Assembly (NCBI RefSeq): GCF_004924335.1
Contig: NZ_CP024633.1
Span: forward strand, 3,596,001 to 3,660,000
DNA: 64,000 bases
Source of the DNA: Mycobacteroides salmoniphilum
GTDB lineage: Bacteria > Actinomycetota > Actinomycetes > Mycobacteriales > Mycobacteriaceae
Direction: 5' to 3'
Part shown: positions 1-10,250 of the stretch, in pieces
Numbering within the stretch: the first letter of the stretch is position 1
Layout: each line of letters opens with the position of its first letter
Program-made: the position numbers and the translations under genes
Notes under the pieces: generated by a model
What the model saw: only the letters and a program-made list of their open reading frames with translations
Databases searched by the model: none
What the model was told of the DNA's origin: nothing

Positions 1-382
1 GCACGTCCACCTTCACGTTGTTGACGGTGAAGTGACCGTGGCTCACCAGCTGGCGGGCCATCCGGCGGGTACGGGCCAGGCCGGCCCGGTACACGACGTT
101 GTCGAGGCGGGTCTCCAGGATCTGCAGCAGCTGCTCACCGGTCTTGCCGGAGTGCCGGTTGGCCTCGGCGTAGTAGCGACGGAACTGCTTCTCCATGACG
201 CCGTAGGTGAAGCGAGCCTTCTGCTTCTCCTGCAGCTGCGTGCGGTATTCGCTCTCCTTGACCCGCGCGCGGCCATGCTGGCCGGGAGGGTAAGGACGCT
301 TCTCGTACGCGCTGGAGCCACCGACGAGGTCGACGCCCAGACGACGGGACTTGCGAGTGACGGGTCCGGTATAACGAGCCAT
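1..382 (-). CDS. rpsD: 30S ribosomal protein S4 (3' part cut by window edge)
   Basis: Binds the 5' domain of 16S rRNA early in small-subunit assembly. The visible N-terminal ~127 residues begin [16 protein letters not shown] and contain the S4 signatures YPPGQHGR and [13 protein letters not shown], followed by the start of the S4 RNA-binding fold ([12 protein letters not shown]). There is no CxxC cluster at the N-terminus, so it is a zinc-free S4. The ATG is at 380-382. The gene is last of the visible infA-rpmJ-rpsM-rpsK-rpsD string, and its C-terminus lies left of the window. Confidence 0.97.
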   Translation of the reverse strand, partial: MARYTGPVTRKSRRLGVDLVGGSSAYEKRPYPPGQHGRARVKESEYRTQLQEKQKARFTYGVMEKQFRRYYAEANRHSGKTGEQLLQILETRLDNVVYRAGLARTRRMARQLVSHGHFTVNNVKVDV

Positions 383-398
383 TTAGTTCAAACCTCCC

Positions 399-815
399 TT
401 AGACCCGGCGCCGCTTGGGCGGACGGCAACCGTTGTGCGGCTGTGGAGTGACATCGGAAATCGCGCCCACTTCGAGGCCTGCGGCCTGCAGCGAACGGAT
501 GGCGGTCTCACGGCCGGAGCCGGGACCCTTGACGAACACGTCGACCTTCTTGACGCCGTGTTCCTGAGCCTTGCGAGCCGCGTTCTCGGCAGCCAGCTGC
601 GCGGCGAACGGGGTCGACTTGCGCGAGCCCTTGAAGCCGACGTGACCGGACGACGCCCAGGCGATCACGTTGCCCTGCGGGTCGGTGATCGAAACGATCG
701 TGTTGTTGAACGTGCTCTTGATATGAGCGGCGCCGAGCGGGATGTTCTTCTTTTCCCGGCGACGGGTCTTCTGCGCCTTCTTGGGGCCCGCAGCGCCCTT
801 CTTTGCTGGTGGCAT
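399..815 (-). CDS. rpsK: 30S ribosomal protein S11
   Basis: A platform protein of the 30S subunit that lies near the mRNA exit. The 138-residue product starts [13 protein letters not shown]. It has the family core ([34 protein letters not shown]) and the C-terminal signature [11 protein letters not shown]. The frame stays open for 70 more codons into rpsM, but the ATG at 813-815 gives the usual S11 length and leaves 4 bp to rpsM. Co-transcription with rpsM and rpsD is inferred from spacing. Confidence 0.97.
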   Translation of the reverse strand: MPPAKKGAAGPKKAQKTRRREKKNIPLGAAHIKSTFNNTIVSITDPQGNVIAWASSGHVGFKGSRKSTPFAAQLAAENAARKAQEHGVKKVDVFVKGPGSGRETAIRSLQAAGLEVGAISDVTPQPHNGCRPPKRRRV

Positions 816-819
816 GGTT

Positions 820-1194
820 TTACCTGGCCTTCTTCTTGCCGGCGATGGTGCGCTTCGGGCCCTTGCGGGTACGCGCATTGGTCTTGGTCCGCTGACCGCG
901 CACCGGCAGGCCGCGACGGTGGCGCAGGCCCTGGTAGCAGCCGATCTCAATCTTGCGGCGGATGTCGGCCTGGACCTCGCGGCGCAGGTCACCCTCCACC
1001 TTGAGAGAGGCTTCGATGTATTCACGCAGCTGAGTCACCTGATCATCGGTCAGGTCCTTGCTGCGCTGCTCGGGGCTGATGCCCGTGGCGGCCAGGATCT
1101 CCTTGGAACGGGTCCGGCCAATGCCATAGATATAGGTGAGCGCGATTTCCATACGCTTATCGCGCGGTAGGTCGACGCCTACGAGACGTGCCAT
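820..1194 (-). CDS. rpsM: 30S ribosomal protein S13
   Basis: A 30S head protein that contacts S19, the 50S subunit and the P-site tRNA. The 124-residue product starts [20 protein letters not shown]. It has the IYGIGRTRS helix-two-turn-helix segment and the C-terminal signature [20 protein letters not shown] with a lysine-rich tail. The length is normal for actinobacteria. It is separated from rpmJ by 169 bp, an unusually long gap inside this operon, and that gap holds a possible hairpin. Confidence 0.97.
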   Translation of the reverse strand: MARLVGVDLPRDKRMEIALTYIYGIGRTRSKEILAATGISPEQRSKDLTDDQVTQLREYIEASLKVEGDLRREVQADIRRKIEIGCYQGLRHRRGLPVRGQRTKTNARTRKGPKRTIAGKKKAR

Positions 1195-1333
1195 GCGGCA
1201 GTTCCTCTTTCATTCAACGAAGGTCTGTTCCCAGTCCGCCCCCTCTAGGTTGGGGCCCCGGCCTCCGTTCCGGGGGTGTCTGGCCGGCATACCCGGTCAG
1301 TGGTTCTGGGAGGTCATCATTCAGTTTTGTAGC

Positions 1334-1366
1334 TAGTCAGCCAGGTCCTTACGGAAGTCCTGACTA
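1334..1366 (-). other. Hairpin at the end of rpmJ, possible attenuator or processing site
   Basis: The 7-bp arms TAGTCAG (1334-1340) and CTGACTA (1360-1366) are exact reverse complements, with further imperfect pairing inside. The structure overlaps the rpmJ stop codon and precedes the 167-bp rpmJ-rpsM gap. No T-run follows on the minus strand, so a strong terminator is unlikely. An attenuator or processing role is inference. Confidence 0.35.
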
Positions 1367-1477
1367 ACCCTGCCGCTGCTTGTGGCGTGGGTCCTGGCAG
1401 ATCACCATGACCCGCCCATGCCGGCGAATAACGCGGCACTTGTCGCAGATCGGCTTGACGCTCGGGTTAACCTTCAC
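1364..1477 (-). CDS. rpmJ: 50S ribosomal protein L36, zinc-binding form
   Basis: A 37-residue protein starting at a GTG (1475-1477), with sequence [14 protein letters not shown] onward. Cys11, Cys14, Cys27 and His32 form the zinc ribbon of the C+ type of L36. Mycobacteria usually also carry zinc-independent paralogues elsewhere under Zur control (established knowledge); none is seen here. The open frame runs far upstream, but only this start gives the conserved length. It lies 28 bp downstream of infA. Confidence 0.96.
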   Translation of the reverse strand: MKVNPSVKPICDKCRVIRRHGRVMVICQDPRHKQRQG

Positions 1478-1505
1478 GTTCTTCGATCCTGTCTTGCGGT
1501 TGTAG

Positions 1506-1727
1506 TTACTTGTACCGGTAAACGATCCGACCGCGGGACAGGTCATAGGGAGACAACTCCACCACCACTCTGTCCTCGGGCAGGATGCGGATGTAGTGCT
1601 GCCGCATCTTGCCGCTGATGTGGGCGAGCACCTTGTGTCCGTTCTCCAGCTCAATGCGAAACATCGCATTGGGCAGGGGTTCGACCACCCGACCCTCGAC
1701 CTCGATGGCTCCGTCTTTCTTAGCCAT
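1506..1727 (-). CDS. infA: Translation initiation factor IF-1
   Basis: A 73-residue S1-like OB-fold protein that blocks the 30S A site during initiation. The sequence starts [20 protein letters not shown] and includes [20 protein letters not shown] and the C-terminus [12 protein letters not shown]. The ATG is at 1725-1727, preceded by a GGAGG-type ribosome site. It heads the infA-rpmJ-rpsM-rpsK-rpsD string behind its own ~200-bp leader/promoter region. In most bacteria map lies directly upstream; here the FAD monooxygenase block intervenes. Confidence 0.97.
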
Positions 1728-1869
1728 ATCCTCCGCGATTCTGATTGCCTGCTCCGGCTGTCGCCGGCATGACACGGCAAACTTTACCGACCCTCGAACG
1801 TGAGCCGGTAACAGGAAAGTCCAGGACTGGGCACGCAGATAGTCGGCACGTAAGCCGCACCGTTGGTCA

Positions 1870-1898
1870 AGGATACCCGCGTAACGCCCCCAAACCAA
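1870..1898 (-). promoter_or_regulatory. Candidate SigA-type promoter for infA-rpsD
   Basis: On the minus strand TTGGTT (1898-1893) and TATCCT (1875-1870) are separated by exactly 17 bp. This would start transcription near 1863 and leave a leader of about 135 nt before infA. Both hexamers are partial matches to consensus, so this is a candidate only. Confidence 0.45.
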
Positions 1899-1932
1899 AC
1901 CGGCGAAGGGGGCCGCCACTCCCCCGGGCACC

Positions 1933-3216
1933 TCAGGACCAGGTGACTCCCGACCTGCTGATATGCGGAATCGCCGTGGGTCGCACCAGACCCGCTGTCA
2001 GCCAGGCACCCGCGATCCAGATATGAGGCGCCGACTTGGCGGCCATCGTGCGCCTGGCCCGCATCGATACGTCCGAACCGTCGAGGACTCGCTGCGCCCG
2101 CACCGACAGCATCCGGTTACGCACCCCCGACCGGCGCCGCTCGCGAGCACTGCGGTTGATCGCCAACCAGGCCGCGGCGAGATCGCTGGACTCGCCCAGC
2201 GCCTCGGTGATGGCCTCCGCAGCCGCGACCGCGTCGGACACACCCGAGTTGAGGCTGCGGCCGCCCAGTGGGGCGAACTGATGGGCGGCCTCACCCGCGA
2301 GCAGCACCCGGCGGTTCACGTCGGTGTAGCTCGCAGCTACTCCCTGAACGGTCTGATGCACCTCGACCGACCTGATGTGGTCCGCATACCAGGCATCACC
2401 GGTGAGCGCCGTCACCCACGAGCGCACCTGCTCGGTCGTCGGTGTCTCCGCATCGTTGGACAGGAGCTGAACATCGAGGCGCAGGCCGCCCGGGTACGGC
2501 AAGCGAATGGCGTGGCGCCCGCCGAGGTCGGGGTGGTGGTACTGGATCTGCACAGGCAGATCCACCGTGACACCGTCCGGATGCGGTTCGACGTCGATCA
2601 CCACAGACGGCGGCGACGGCGGCCGCTCCGACATACCGATGCCCAGCGCCTGACGAATGGCCGACTTGGAGCCGTCGGCAGCGATGACGTAGCTCGCGCG
2701 CAGCCGGTCACCGCTGGCGAGGGTGAGCCGCGCGCCGGTGTGGTCGGTGCTGATGTCAGTGACGGCGATCCCGGAGTGGTACTCCACGCCCAGATTCAGC
2801 GCCTCGGCAAGCGTCTCATCTTCAATAGTGCGCTGCGACAGGCTCATTCCCCATGCCGCGGGGTTCCACGGACCAGGAATTCGCGACGGAGCGTACGAGG
2901 ACATGACGAACACCGGACGGCCCTGATAGAAGGTTTGGACGCCATGGACCGCGAGCGCCGATTGACGCAACCGCGCGCCCAGGTCGGGTGCCACCCGGTC
3001 ATATCGCCGTAACGTCGAGTGCCCGACGAAGGTCGCGCAGTTCCGGTGCCGCTGACGTTCTTTCGAACCGGCGGCCTCCAGCACAACCACGTGAATTCCC
3101 TGGCGTGCCAACAATGTGGCAGCGAGCAACCCGACAGGACCGCCGCCGACGATCACCACGGCATCGTCGGTGATGTCCCGACGCGCGTCCGCGGATACTG
3201 CCGCTAGGTGAGGCAC
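1933..3216 (-). CDS. FAD-dependent monooxygenase (aromatic hydroxylase type)
   Basis: Predicted flavoprotein of the PHBH-like class A monooxygenases, about 427 residues. The Rossmann GxGxxG ([15 protein letters not shown]) lies near residue 20. A DG motif ([14 protein letters not shown]) is in the middle and an FAD ribityl motif ([16 protein letters not shown]) is in the C-terminal third; the usual GD is GE here. I chose the GTG at 3214-3216 over longer upstream frames because a TACCGT -10 box ends exactly 6 nt before it and the FAD motif follows closely. Substrate unknown. It is transcribed divergently from the NfeD-like gene. Confidence 0.82.
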
Positions 3217-3222
3217 CTCATG

Positions 3223-3228
3223 ACGGTA
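3223..3228 (-). promoter_or_regulatory. -10 hexamer for a leaderless FAD monooxygenase mRNA
   Basis: TACCGT on the minus strand ends 6 nt before the GTG at 3216, the spacing expected when transcription starts on the start codon. No clear -35 is seen. Confidence 0.5.
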
Positions 3229-3346
3229 CCGCGCGCGGCCAATCAGGCGCCTGGTCAGCCCGGCAGCACGTAGCCAGCAGGACCGATTCATGGTACCTAT
3301 GTCGGTAGTGGCGAACATCGCCGTCGGCAACGGGGAGGGGGGTCGA

Positions 3347-3859
3347 GTGGACGGTCTGACGATCGGGTACCTGGCAGCCTTCGCGGTCGGCGGAATAGCG
3401 GTGCTTTCGGCACTGCTGCTCACCGATATCGGCCATGGCGACGGGATGCCATTTATCAGCCTGACCTCGGTCTCTGCCGCATTGACGGGCGCGGGCGCCG
3501 GCGGATTCGTCGGCTCGGCCCTGGGCATCGCCGTGCTGCCGACAGCAATCATCGCCGGCGTGTGCGCTGTTGCGCTGGTGTCGATCCTGCAACTTTTCTT
3601 GACGTATCTGCGACGCCAGCAGGCGAACTCGCACTCGGGGCGCACGTCCTATGTCGGCCGACTTGGCACGGTGACCCTGGAGGTGCCCGCGGGCGGCGGC
3701 TGGGGCGAAATCGCGTTCACCGACGCCGACGGCAACCGGGTGCGTTCGCGGGCGATCACCGATGAGCCCCAGGGGCTGGCCAAGAACGCCGCGGTCTACA
3801 TCGCCGACGTGGATTCCGAGTACCTGCACGTGGTCAGCATTCCCGAGGCAAGCCTCTGA
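3347..3859 (+). CDS. NfeD-like membrane protein, partner of flotillin
   Basis: About 170 residues. Three predicted membrane helices (roughly 5-25, 40-65 and 65-90) are followed by a soluble C-terminal beta-rich domain (VGRLGTVTLEVPAGGGWGEI), an OB fold as in NfeD/YuaF/YqiJ proteins. The GTG at 3347 is preceded by a strong GGGAGGGG site and is preferred to an ATG at 3290. The flotillin gene starts 61 bp downstream, the usual NfeD-flotillin pairing that organises ordered membrane domains (established for Bacillus). The substrate or partner in this organism is unknown. Confidence 0.75.
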   Translation: MDGLTIGYLAAFAVGGIAVLSALLLTDIGHGDGMPFISLTSVSAALTGAGAGGFVGSALGIAVLPTAIIAGVCAVALVSILQLFLTYLRRQQANSHSGRTSYVGRLGTVTLEVPAGGGWGEIAFTDADGNRVRSRAITDEPQGLAKNAAVYIADVDSEYLHVVSIPEASL

Positions 3860-3871
3860 TGAACCCTCCAC

Positions 3872-3910
3872 TTCACACCACTAGTTCACACCACTAGTTC
3901 TCACCACTAA
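3872..3910 (+). repeat. Three 13-bp tandem repeats between the NfeD-like and flotillin genes
   Basis: TTCACACCACTAG occurs at 3872-3884 and 3885-3897, followed by the variant TTCTCACCACTAA at 3898-3910. The array ends next to the flotillin ribosome site (AAGGA). Function unknown; copy-number variation could change the spacing between the two genes. Confidence 0.8.
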
Positions 3911-3920
3911 GGAAACCTGC

Positions 3921-5465
3921 ATGAGTTTGCTTCTCATCATCGTCACCATCGCCGTCGCGGCCCTGGTGATCTTCGTGGCGCTGCCGCTGGTCTACGTACG
4001 CAACTACATCAAGGTGCCGCCAAACGAGGTCGCGGTCTTCACGGGGCGCGGCCAGCCGAAGGTGGTGCGCGGTGGTGCCCGCTTCAAGATGCCCGGCATC
4101 GAGCGGGTGGACATCATGTCGCTCGAACCGTTCAACGTGAATATCAATCTGCAGAACGCGTTGTCCAACAACGGCGTCCCGGTCAACGTCGAGGCCGTAG
4201 GGCTGGTGCGCATCGGATCGAACGACGAGGCGGTGCAGACCGCCGTCCAGCGCTTCCTCACCGCCGATCTCAGCGAATTGCAGCGGCAGATCAACGAGAT
4301 CCTGGCGGGCAGCCTGCGCGGCATCACCGCCACGATGACCGTCGAGGACCTGAACTCCAATCGCGACTCCCTGGCGCGCAGCGTCGTCGAGGAGGCCGGC
4401 GGCGATCTCGCCCGCATCGGTATGGAGGTCGATGTCCTCAAGATCGCGGGCATCTCCGACCGCAACGGATACCTGGAGTCGCTCGGCCAGCGCCGTATCG
4501 CCGAAGTGCGCCGCGACGCGACGGTCGGCACGGCCCAGGCCGAGCGGGACGCACAGATCCAGTCGGCTCAAGCCCGGCAGGCCGGCTCCATCGCGCAGGC
4601 CGAGGCCGATACCGCGATCGCCTCCGCCAACCAGAAGCGCGACGTGGAACTGGCCCGTCTGCGCGCGCAGACGGAGGCGGAGAACGCTCAGGCCGACCAG
4701 GCCGGGCCACTCGCCCAGGCGCGTGCCGAAAAGGACGTCGGTATCGCCCGTGAGCAGGCGGAGGCCGCGCGCATGCAGGCCCGCACCGAGGTGGAGCAAC
4801 GCCGTACCGAGCAGGCCCAGGCCGCGTTGCAGGCCGATGTCATAGCCCCTGCCGAGGCGCGTCGTCAGGCCGACATCGCGATCGCGGAGGGCAGTCGGCA
4901 GGCCGCGATCCTGAAGGCGCAGGCAGATGCCGAGGCCGAGCGGCAGAAGGGTTCCGCGGAAGCCGACGCGCGCAAGGCAGCCGCGGATGCCTTCCGGATC
5001 GAGCAACAGGCCGCCGCCGACGGCACCAAGGCCAAGCTGATCGCCGAGGCGGAGGGCACCAAGGCCACGCTGATCGCCGAGGCAGACGGCATCAAGGCCA
5101 AGCTGCTGGCCGAGGCCGACGGTAAGAAGGAAGTCGCCGCGGCACTCAATGCCTACACGCCGGAGGCCGCCCGACTGCTCACGCTGCCGGACATCCTGGC
5201 GTCGGTGGTGCAGGCAACCGAGGCCGCATCGAAACCGATCGGCGAGATTGAAAGGCTGTCCATCATCGGTGGCTCCGGCGATGCCCAGGACGCGTTGGGC
5301 ACCCTTTTAGGAGTGGGCCCGCAAGCAGTAGCGAAAGTGATTGAGAGCCTCAAGGTTTCAGGAATCGATGTGGCCGACTTACTGAACCGCACCCAGCAGG
5401 TCAAGGAATCCACGTCCCCTGCCCCCGCGCCCGCGGCACATCCGGAAGAATCGGTGCAGGAATAG
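3921..5465 (+). CDS. Flotillin / SPFH-domain membrane scaffold protein
   Basis: 514 residues. One N-terminal membrane helix (about 3-25) is followed by the SPFH/Band 7 domain (about 30-190, including YIKVPPNEVAVFTGRG). A very long Ala/Glu/Gln-rich coiled coil follows (about 200-410). Near residues 368-403 the coil contains three near-identical 11-residue units of the form GTKAxLIAEAE. The Pro/Ala-rich C-terminus is disordered. This is the YqiK/FloA-like architecture; such proteins scaffold membrane microdomains. The start ATG has an AAGGA site 9 bp upstream. Confidence 0.9.
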   Translation: MSLLLIIVTIAVAALVIFVALPLVYVRNYIKVPPNEVAVFTGRGQPKVVRGGARFKMPGIERVDIMSLEPFNVNINLQNALSNNGVPVNVEAVGLVRIGSNDEAVQTAVQRFLTADLSELQRQINEILAGSLRGITATMTVEDLNSNRDSLARSVVEEAGGDLARIGMEVDVLKIAGISDRNGYLESLGQRRIAEVRRDATVGTAQAERDAQIQSAQARQAGSIAQAEADTAIASANQKRDVELARLRAQTEAENAQADQAGPLAQARAEKDVGIAREQAEAARMQARTEVEQRRTEQAQAALQADVIAPAEARRQADIAIAEGSRQAAILKAQADAEAERQKGSAEADARKAAADAFRIEQQAAADGTKAKLIAEAEGTKATLIAEADGIKAKLLAEADGKKEVAAALNAYTPEAARLLTLPDILASVVQATEAASKPIGEIERLSIIGGSGDAQDALGTLLGVGPQAVAKVIESLKVSGIDVADLLNRTQQVKESTSPAPAPAAHPEESVQE

Positions 5466-5494
5466 CGACACCTCCTGCGAAGTTGGGACGCGAC

Positions 5495-6319
5495 ATGGGC
5501 GAATCGAACCTCAACCGGTACGGAGTATGGAACGGCGGTCCGGTCACACCGGAGCAGGCCAAGGCCATCGAGGATCTCGGCTACGGCTCGGTGTGGATCG
5601 GGGGTGTGTTCACCTCAGATCTTGCGTATGTAGAGCCGCTGCTCGAAGCGACCGAGAATCTCACGGTCGCGAGCGGCATCGTGAACATCTGGACCTCCCC
5701 CGTCGACGAGATAGCCGCCGCTTTCCATCGCATCGAGGCGAGTTATCCCGGGCGGTTCCTGCTCGGCGTGGGCGCCGGGCATCCCGAAGCATCGGCCGAG
5801 TATCGCAAGCCGTACGACGCCCTTGTCGAATACTTGGATGGGCTGGATGCCGCGGGCGTGCCGAGGGAACGCCGGGCGCTGGCCGCACTGGGACCCAAGG
5901 TGCTGAGGCTGTCCGCGGATCGCACCGCCGGTGCGCACCCCTATCTGACGACACCCGAGCACACCCGGGAGGCTCGAGCGATCATCGGTCCGGACGCCCT
6001 GCTCGTTCCCGAGCACAAGGTGGTGCTCAGCACCGACCCGGAGAGCGCACGGGCGATCGGCCGACGCACCGTCGACTTCTATCTTCAGTTGAGCAACTAC
6101 GTAAACAACTGGAAGAGAATCGGTTTCAGTGACGAGGACGTCACGTCGCCGGGAAGTGACGCATTCATCGATGCCGTGGTGGCGCACGGAACCGCCGAGG
6201 AAATCGCCGCGCGTTTGCACGAACACCTAGACGCCGGCGCAGACCAGGTACTCATCCAAGTCCTGGGCGACAAGGGTTTGGTCGACACGTTGACCTCGTT
6301 GGCGGACACGCTTCGGTAA
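5495..6319 (+). CDS. LLM-class F420-dependent oxidoreductase
   Basis: About 274 residues of the luciferase-like TIM-barrel family. Motifs are the N-terminal AIEDLGYGSVWIGG, VASGIVNIW, a core RFLLGVGAGHPE typical of F420-type members, and a C-terminal GADQVLIQVLGDKG. The frame extends upstream to a TTG at 5483, but the ATG at 5495 fits the family start. rmlB lies 20 bp downstream. M. tuberculosis has the same order, Rv3463-rmlB-rmlC beside infA (established knowledge). Cofactor F420 is inferred from family; substrate unknown. Confidence 0.85.
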   Translation: MGESNLNRYGVWNGGPVTPEQAKAIEDLGYGSVWIGGVFTSDLAYVEPLLEATENLTVASGIVNIWTSPVDEIAAAFHRIEASYPGRFLLGVGAGHPEASAEYRKPYDALVEYLDGLDAAGVPRERRALAALGPKVLRLSADRTAGAHPYLTTPEHTREARAIIGPDALLVPEHKVVLSTDPESARAIGRRTVDFYLQLSNYVNNWKRIGFSDEDVTSPGSDAFIDAVVAHGTAEEIAARLHEHLDAGADQVLIQVLGDKGLVDTLTSLADTLR

Positions 6320-6330
6320 TCCCCTACTAG

Positions 6331-7335
<1,005 letters not shown>

Positions 7336-7336
7336 C

Positions 7337-7954
7337 GTGAAGATCCGAGAACTATCGGTGCCCGGCGCCTTCGAGATCACCCCGGTGCAACATCACGACA
7401 GCCGGGGCGTGTTCCTCGAATTGTTCAAAGGCACAGCACTTACCGAGGCCATTGGCCACCCGTTCGACCTGCAACAAGCCAATTGCTCGGTATCGGCGGC
7501 CGGGTCACTGCGCGGAATACACTTCGCCGACGTGCCGCCCGGACAAGCCAAGTACGTCACCTGCCTGACGGGGTCCGTGTATGACGTCGTGGTCGACATC
7601 CGCGTGGGGTCACCGACGTTCGGCGCTTGGGACGCAGTACTTCTCGATCCCCAAGACCGCCGCGCCGTGTATGTACCGGAGGGGGTCGGCCACGGGTTTC
7701 TGGCACTCGATGATGACTCGACGGTGGTCTACCTATGCTCCGCCGGATACGCCCCGGGCCGCGAGCACGGCGTCAATCCGCTGGATCCCACCGTCGGGAT
7801 CGCATGGCCGACCAGCCGGCCCGACGGCACCGAGTTGCCACTGGTTGTTTCCGAAAAAGACAGTGCTGCACCATCATTGCTCGATGCCAGGGAGTCCGGC
7901 CTACTCCCGGCCGCCAGCGACGTTGCGGCATTCCTGGAGAGCCTCTCTCACTGA
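7337..7954 (+). CDS. rmlC: dTDP-4-dehydrorhamnose 3,5-epimerase
   Basis: Third step of dTDP-L-rhamnose synthesis. About 205 residues of the RmlC cupin family, containing HHDSRGVFLELFK, GSLRGIHFADVPPGQAKYV (catalytic His in the RGIHF segment) and VYVPEGVGHGFLAL. Translation starts at GTG 7337, one base after the rmlB stop, so the two genes are probably translationally coupled. RmlA and RmlD are not in the window. Confidence 0.95.
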   Translation: MKIRELSVPGAFEITPVQHHDSRGVFLELFKGTALTEAIGHPFDLQQANCSVSAAGSLRGIHFADVPPGQAKYVTCLTGSVYDVVVDIRVGSPTFGAWDAVLLDPQDRRAVYVPEGVGHGFLALDDDSTVVYLCSAGYAPGREHGVNPLDPTVGIAWPTSRPDGTELPLVVSEKDSAAPSLLDARESGLLPAASDVAAFLESLSH

Positions 7955-7987
7955 TCGACGAATCTATCCACGCCACCGCGTGTTTGC

Positions 7988-7993
7988 TAAAGT
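7988..7993 (+). promoter_or_regulatory. -10 hexamer for a leaderless mRNA of the DUF4190-type gene
   Basis: TAAAGT ends 6 nt before the ATG at 8000, and no ribosome-binding site lies between. A leaderless transcript is predicted. Confidence 0.55.
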
Positions 7994-7999
7994 CCCTAC

Positions 8000-8875
8000 A
8001 TGACGCAACCGCCTGCCGGGCCGCCGCCCTCGGATCCCGGGCCGCCGGAGTACCCGCCGTACCCGACGCCGACTGGCCCCGGATACCCACCGGTCGGGCC
8101 GCCGCCAGCGGGCGGATATCCACCCGTTACCCCGGCCGGGCCCGCGGGCGCCGAGCCGTATCCGCCGTACCCCCAGGCTGACCCGGCGGGATACCCACCA
8201 CCCCCTCCGGGCTACCCCGTTGCGCCATACGGTTATCCCGCGCCGGGCTCCTATCCGCCCGTCGAAAGTGCGCGAAGCACCAACGGATTCGCCATTACGG
8301 CGCTGATCTTCGGCATCGTCCCCTGCCTGGGCGGCATCCTGGGCATCATCTTCGGCTTCCTGGGCCTGAACCAGATCAAACGAACCGGTCAGAGCGGCCG
8401 CGGAATGGCCATCGCGGGCATCGTGCTCGGCTCCCTGTGGGTCGTCGCATCGATTGTCGTCATCGCGGTGGGCGTCAGTAACCAGCCCAAACGCGACGAA
8501 TCCGGCCACGTCACCCAGTCCGGCGATATGGACGTCACCAAGTTGCGCGTGGGTGACTGCGTCGCCGATCTCGGCGACAAGGACTACTACACGACCACCA
8601 AGGCCATCCCGTGCGCACAGCCGCATAAGGCAGAGGTCTACGCACTGCTACCGCTGTACGGATCTTCGGTGCCCGCGCAGTCCGAGCTGGACGCAAAGGG
8701 CAATGAGGGCTGCAGCACCGCACTGGAAAGCTACTCTCCCGGCGCATTCGAGGATGACGGGGTCGAGATCACCTACCTGTACCCCACCAAACGTTCCTGG
8801 ACGCAGGGTGATCGTGCGATCGCCTGCGTGGCCGTCTTCGCCACCGACCGCACCCAATCCATCAAGGGACACTAG
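8000..8875 (+). CDS. Proline-rich DUF4190 / septum-formation-like membrane protein
   Basis: 291 residues in three parts. An N-terminal tail (about 1-90) is extremely rich in Pro, Gly and Tyr (PPYPTPTGPGYPP-type repeats). A DUF4190-type region with two membrane helices follows (about 95-155, GIVPCLGGILGIIFGFLGL). The C-terminal extracellular domain (about 180-285) has LRVGDCVADL, IPCAQPHKAEVYALLPL and paired cysteines, resembling the Septum_form family. Role at the cell envelope is likely; exact function unknown. It converges on map with a 20-bp gap. Confidence 0.75.
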   Translation: MTQPPAGPPPSDPGPPEYPPYPTPTGPGYPPVGPPPAGGYPPVTPAGPAGAEPYPPYPQADPAGYPPPPPGYPVAPYGYPAPGSYPPVESARSTNGFAITALIFGIVPCLGGILGIIFGFLGLNQIKRTGQSGRGMAIAGIVLGSLWVVASIVVIAVGVSNQPKRDESGHVTQSGDMDVTKLRVGDCVADLGDKDYYTTTKAIPCAQPHKAEVYALLPLYGSSVPAQSELDAKGNEGCSTALESYSPGAFEDDGVEITYLYPTKRSWTQGDRAIACVAVFATDRTQSIKGH

Positions 8876-8895
8876 GTAGCCGATCGAGGCTGGGC

Positions 8896-9690
8896 CTACG
8901 GGCGCGGTGTCAGGATGCGGGGGCCGTCCTCGGTGACGGCCACCGTGTGCTCCCAATGCGCGGCCCGGGATCCGTCGGTTGTCACCACGGTCCAATCGTC
9001 GGCCAGCACCCGGGTCTGCGTCGTACCCAGCGTGAGCATCGGCTCGATGGCGAGCACCGACCCCACCCCGAGAAGCGGACCCTTGCCGGGGGCCCCCTCG
9101 TTGGGCAGGAACGGGTCCAGGTGCATCGAGCGGCCGATGCCGTGGCCGCCATAGCCGTCCACGATTCCGAATGCCCGGTCGAACTGCTTCTCCGCCGCCC
9201 GGGTGCCCAGCTCGATCGCGTGGGACACATCGGTGAGCCGGTTCCCCGGGATCATGGCCGCGATACCGGCCTCCATCGACAACCGAGTGGCTTCCGACAG
9301 CGCCTCGTCGACGGGAATGACTGTCCCGACAGCGAAGGTCCACGCGGAATCCCCGTGCCACCCGTCCAGGATCGCACCGCAGTCTATGGACACCAGGTCG
9401 CCCTCAGCCAAGATCGCTGTCGCCGAAGGTATTCCATGAACCACTTGGTCATTGACCGAGGAGCAGATGGACGCCGGGAAACCGTGGTAGCCCAGGAACG
9501 AGGGCACCGCGCCGGCATCCCGGATTACGGCCTCGGCGACCTGATCCAATTCCAGCGTCGAGACACCGACCCTCGCGGCATCACGCACGGCGACCAATGC
9601 GGCGCCCACGATGGCGCCCGCAGCAGCCATCGCATCGAGCTCTCCGGTGGTGCGCTGCTCCACCGTCTTCTTGCGGCCGAACAGCCCCAC
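8896..9690 (-). CDS. map: Methionine aminopeptidase, type I
   Basis: Removes the N-terminal Met from nascent proteins using two metal ions. The 264-residue product has the pita-bread fold motifs [20 protein letters not shown] (metal-site His region), [21 protein letters not shown] (two Asp ligands), [12 protein letters not shown] and the metal-binding Glu in VLAIEPML. It lacks the long SH3-binding extension of mycobacterial MapB, so it corresponds to MapA. It is the third gene of secY-adk-map, 14 bp after adk. Confidence 0.95.
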   Translation of the reverse strand: MGLFGRKKTVEQRTTGELDAMAAAGAIVGAALVAVRDAARVGVSTLELDQVAEAVIRDAGAVPSFLGYHGFPASICSSVNDQVVHGIPSATAILAEGDLVSIDCGAILDGWHGDSAWTFAVGTVIPVDEALSEATRLSMEAGIAAMIPGNRLTDVSHAIELGTRAAEKQFDRAFGIVDGYGGHGIGRSMHLDPFLPNEGAPGKGPLLGVGSVLAIEPMLTLGTTQTRVLADDWTVVTTDGSRAAHWEHTVAVTEDGPRILTPRP

Positions 9691-9704
9691 TGCTACCTCG
9701 CCTA

Positions 9705-10250
9705 CTACCGGCCCAGAGCCTGCGATGTCCGCGCGAACACTTCGTCCACCGTGCCGACGGCATCGATGGTCTGCAGCACGCTCTGGTAGTACTCCAGCAG
9801 CGGTGCGGTCTCGTCGCGGTACACGTTGAGCCGATTGCGAATGATGTCCTCGGTGTCGTCGGCGCGGCCACGGCCCAGCAGTCGCTGCACGAGCTCTTCT
9901 AACGGCACCCGGAATTCCAGCACGGCGTCGATCTTGACTCCGCGAGCCTCTTCCATCGCGGCCAGCGCATCCGCCTGGTCCACGGTGCGCGGGAAACCGT
10001 CGAGAATGAAACCGTCCGCGGCGTCCGCCTCGTCGAGGCGCGCCTCGACCATCTTGTTGGTGACCTCGCTGGGCACCAGATCGCCGGCGTCCAGGTACTG
10101 CTTGGCCTGAATTCCCAGCTCGGTGCCCTCACTGATGTTCGACCGGAACAGGTCACCCGTGGAGATCTGCGGAATGCCGAACTTTTCCGAAATCAGTTGT
10201 GCCTGCGTACCTTTGCCTGCCCCTGGCGGGCCGAGTAACACCACTCTCAC
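9705..10250 (-). CDS. adk: Adenylate kinase, short-LID form
   Basis: Interconverts ATP plus AMP and two ADP. The 181-residue product has the P-loop [10 protein letters not shown] at residues 7-16, the AMP site ([17 protein letters not shown]) and [15 protein letters not shown]. It lacks the extended LID insertion and zinc cysteines, as in M. tuberculosis Adk of the same length. The start overlaps the secY stop by 4 bp (ATGA type), implying translational coupling. Confidence 0.97.
   Translation of the reverse strand: MRVVLLGPPGAGKGTQAQLISEKFGIPQISTGDLFRSNISEGTELGIQAKQYLDAGDLVPSEVTNKMVEARLDEADAADGFILDGFPRTVDQADALAAMEEARGVKIDAVLEFRVPLEELVQRLLGRGRADDTEDIIRNRLNVYRDETAPLLEYYQSVLQTIDAVGTVDEVFARTSQALGR

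Noticed and set aside
3894-5006. Minus-strand open frame of 370 codons opposite the flotillin gene
   Set aside because: Leu/Gly/Asp-rich shadow of the repetitive Ala/Glu coding of flotillin; no start signals.
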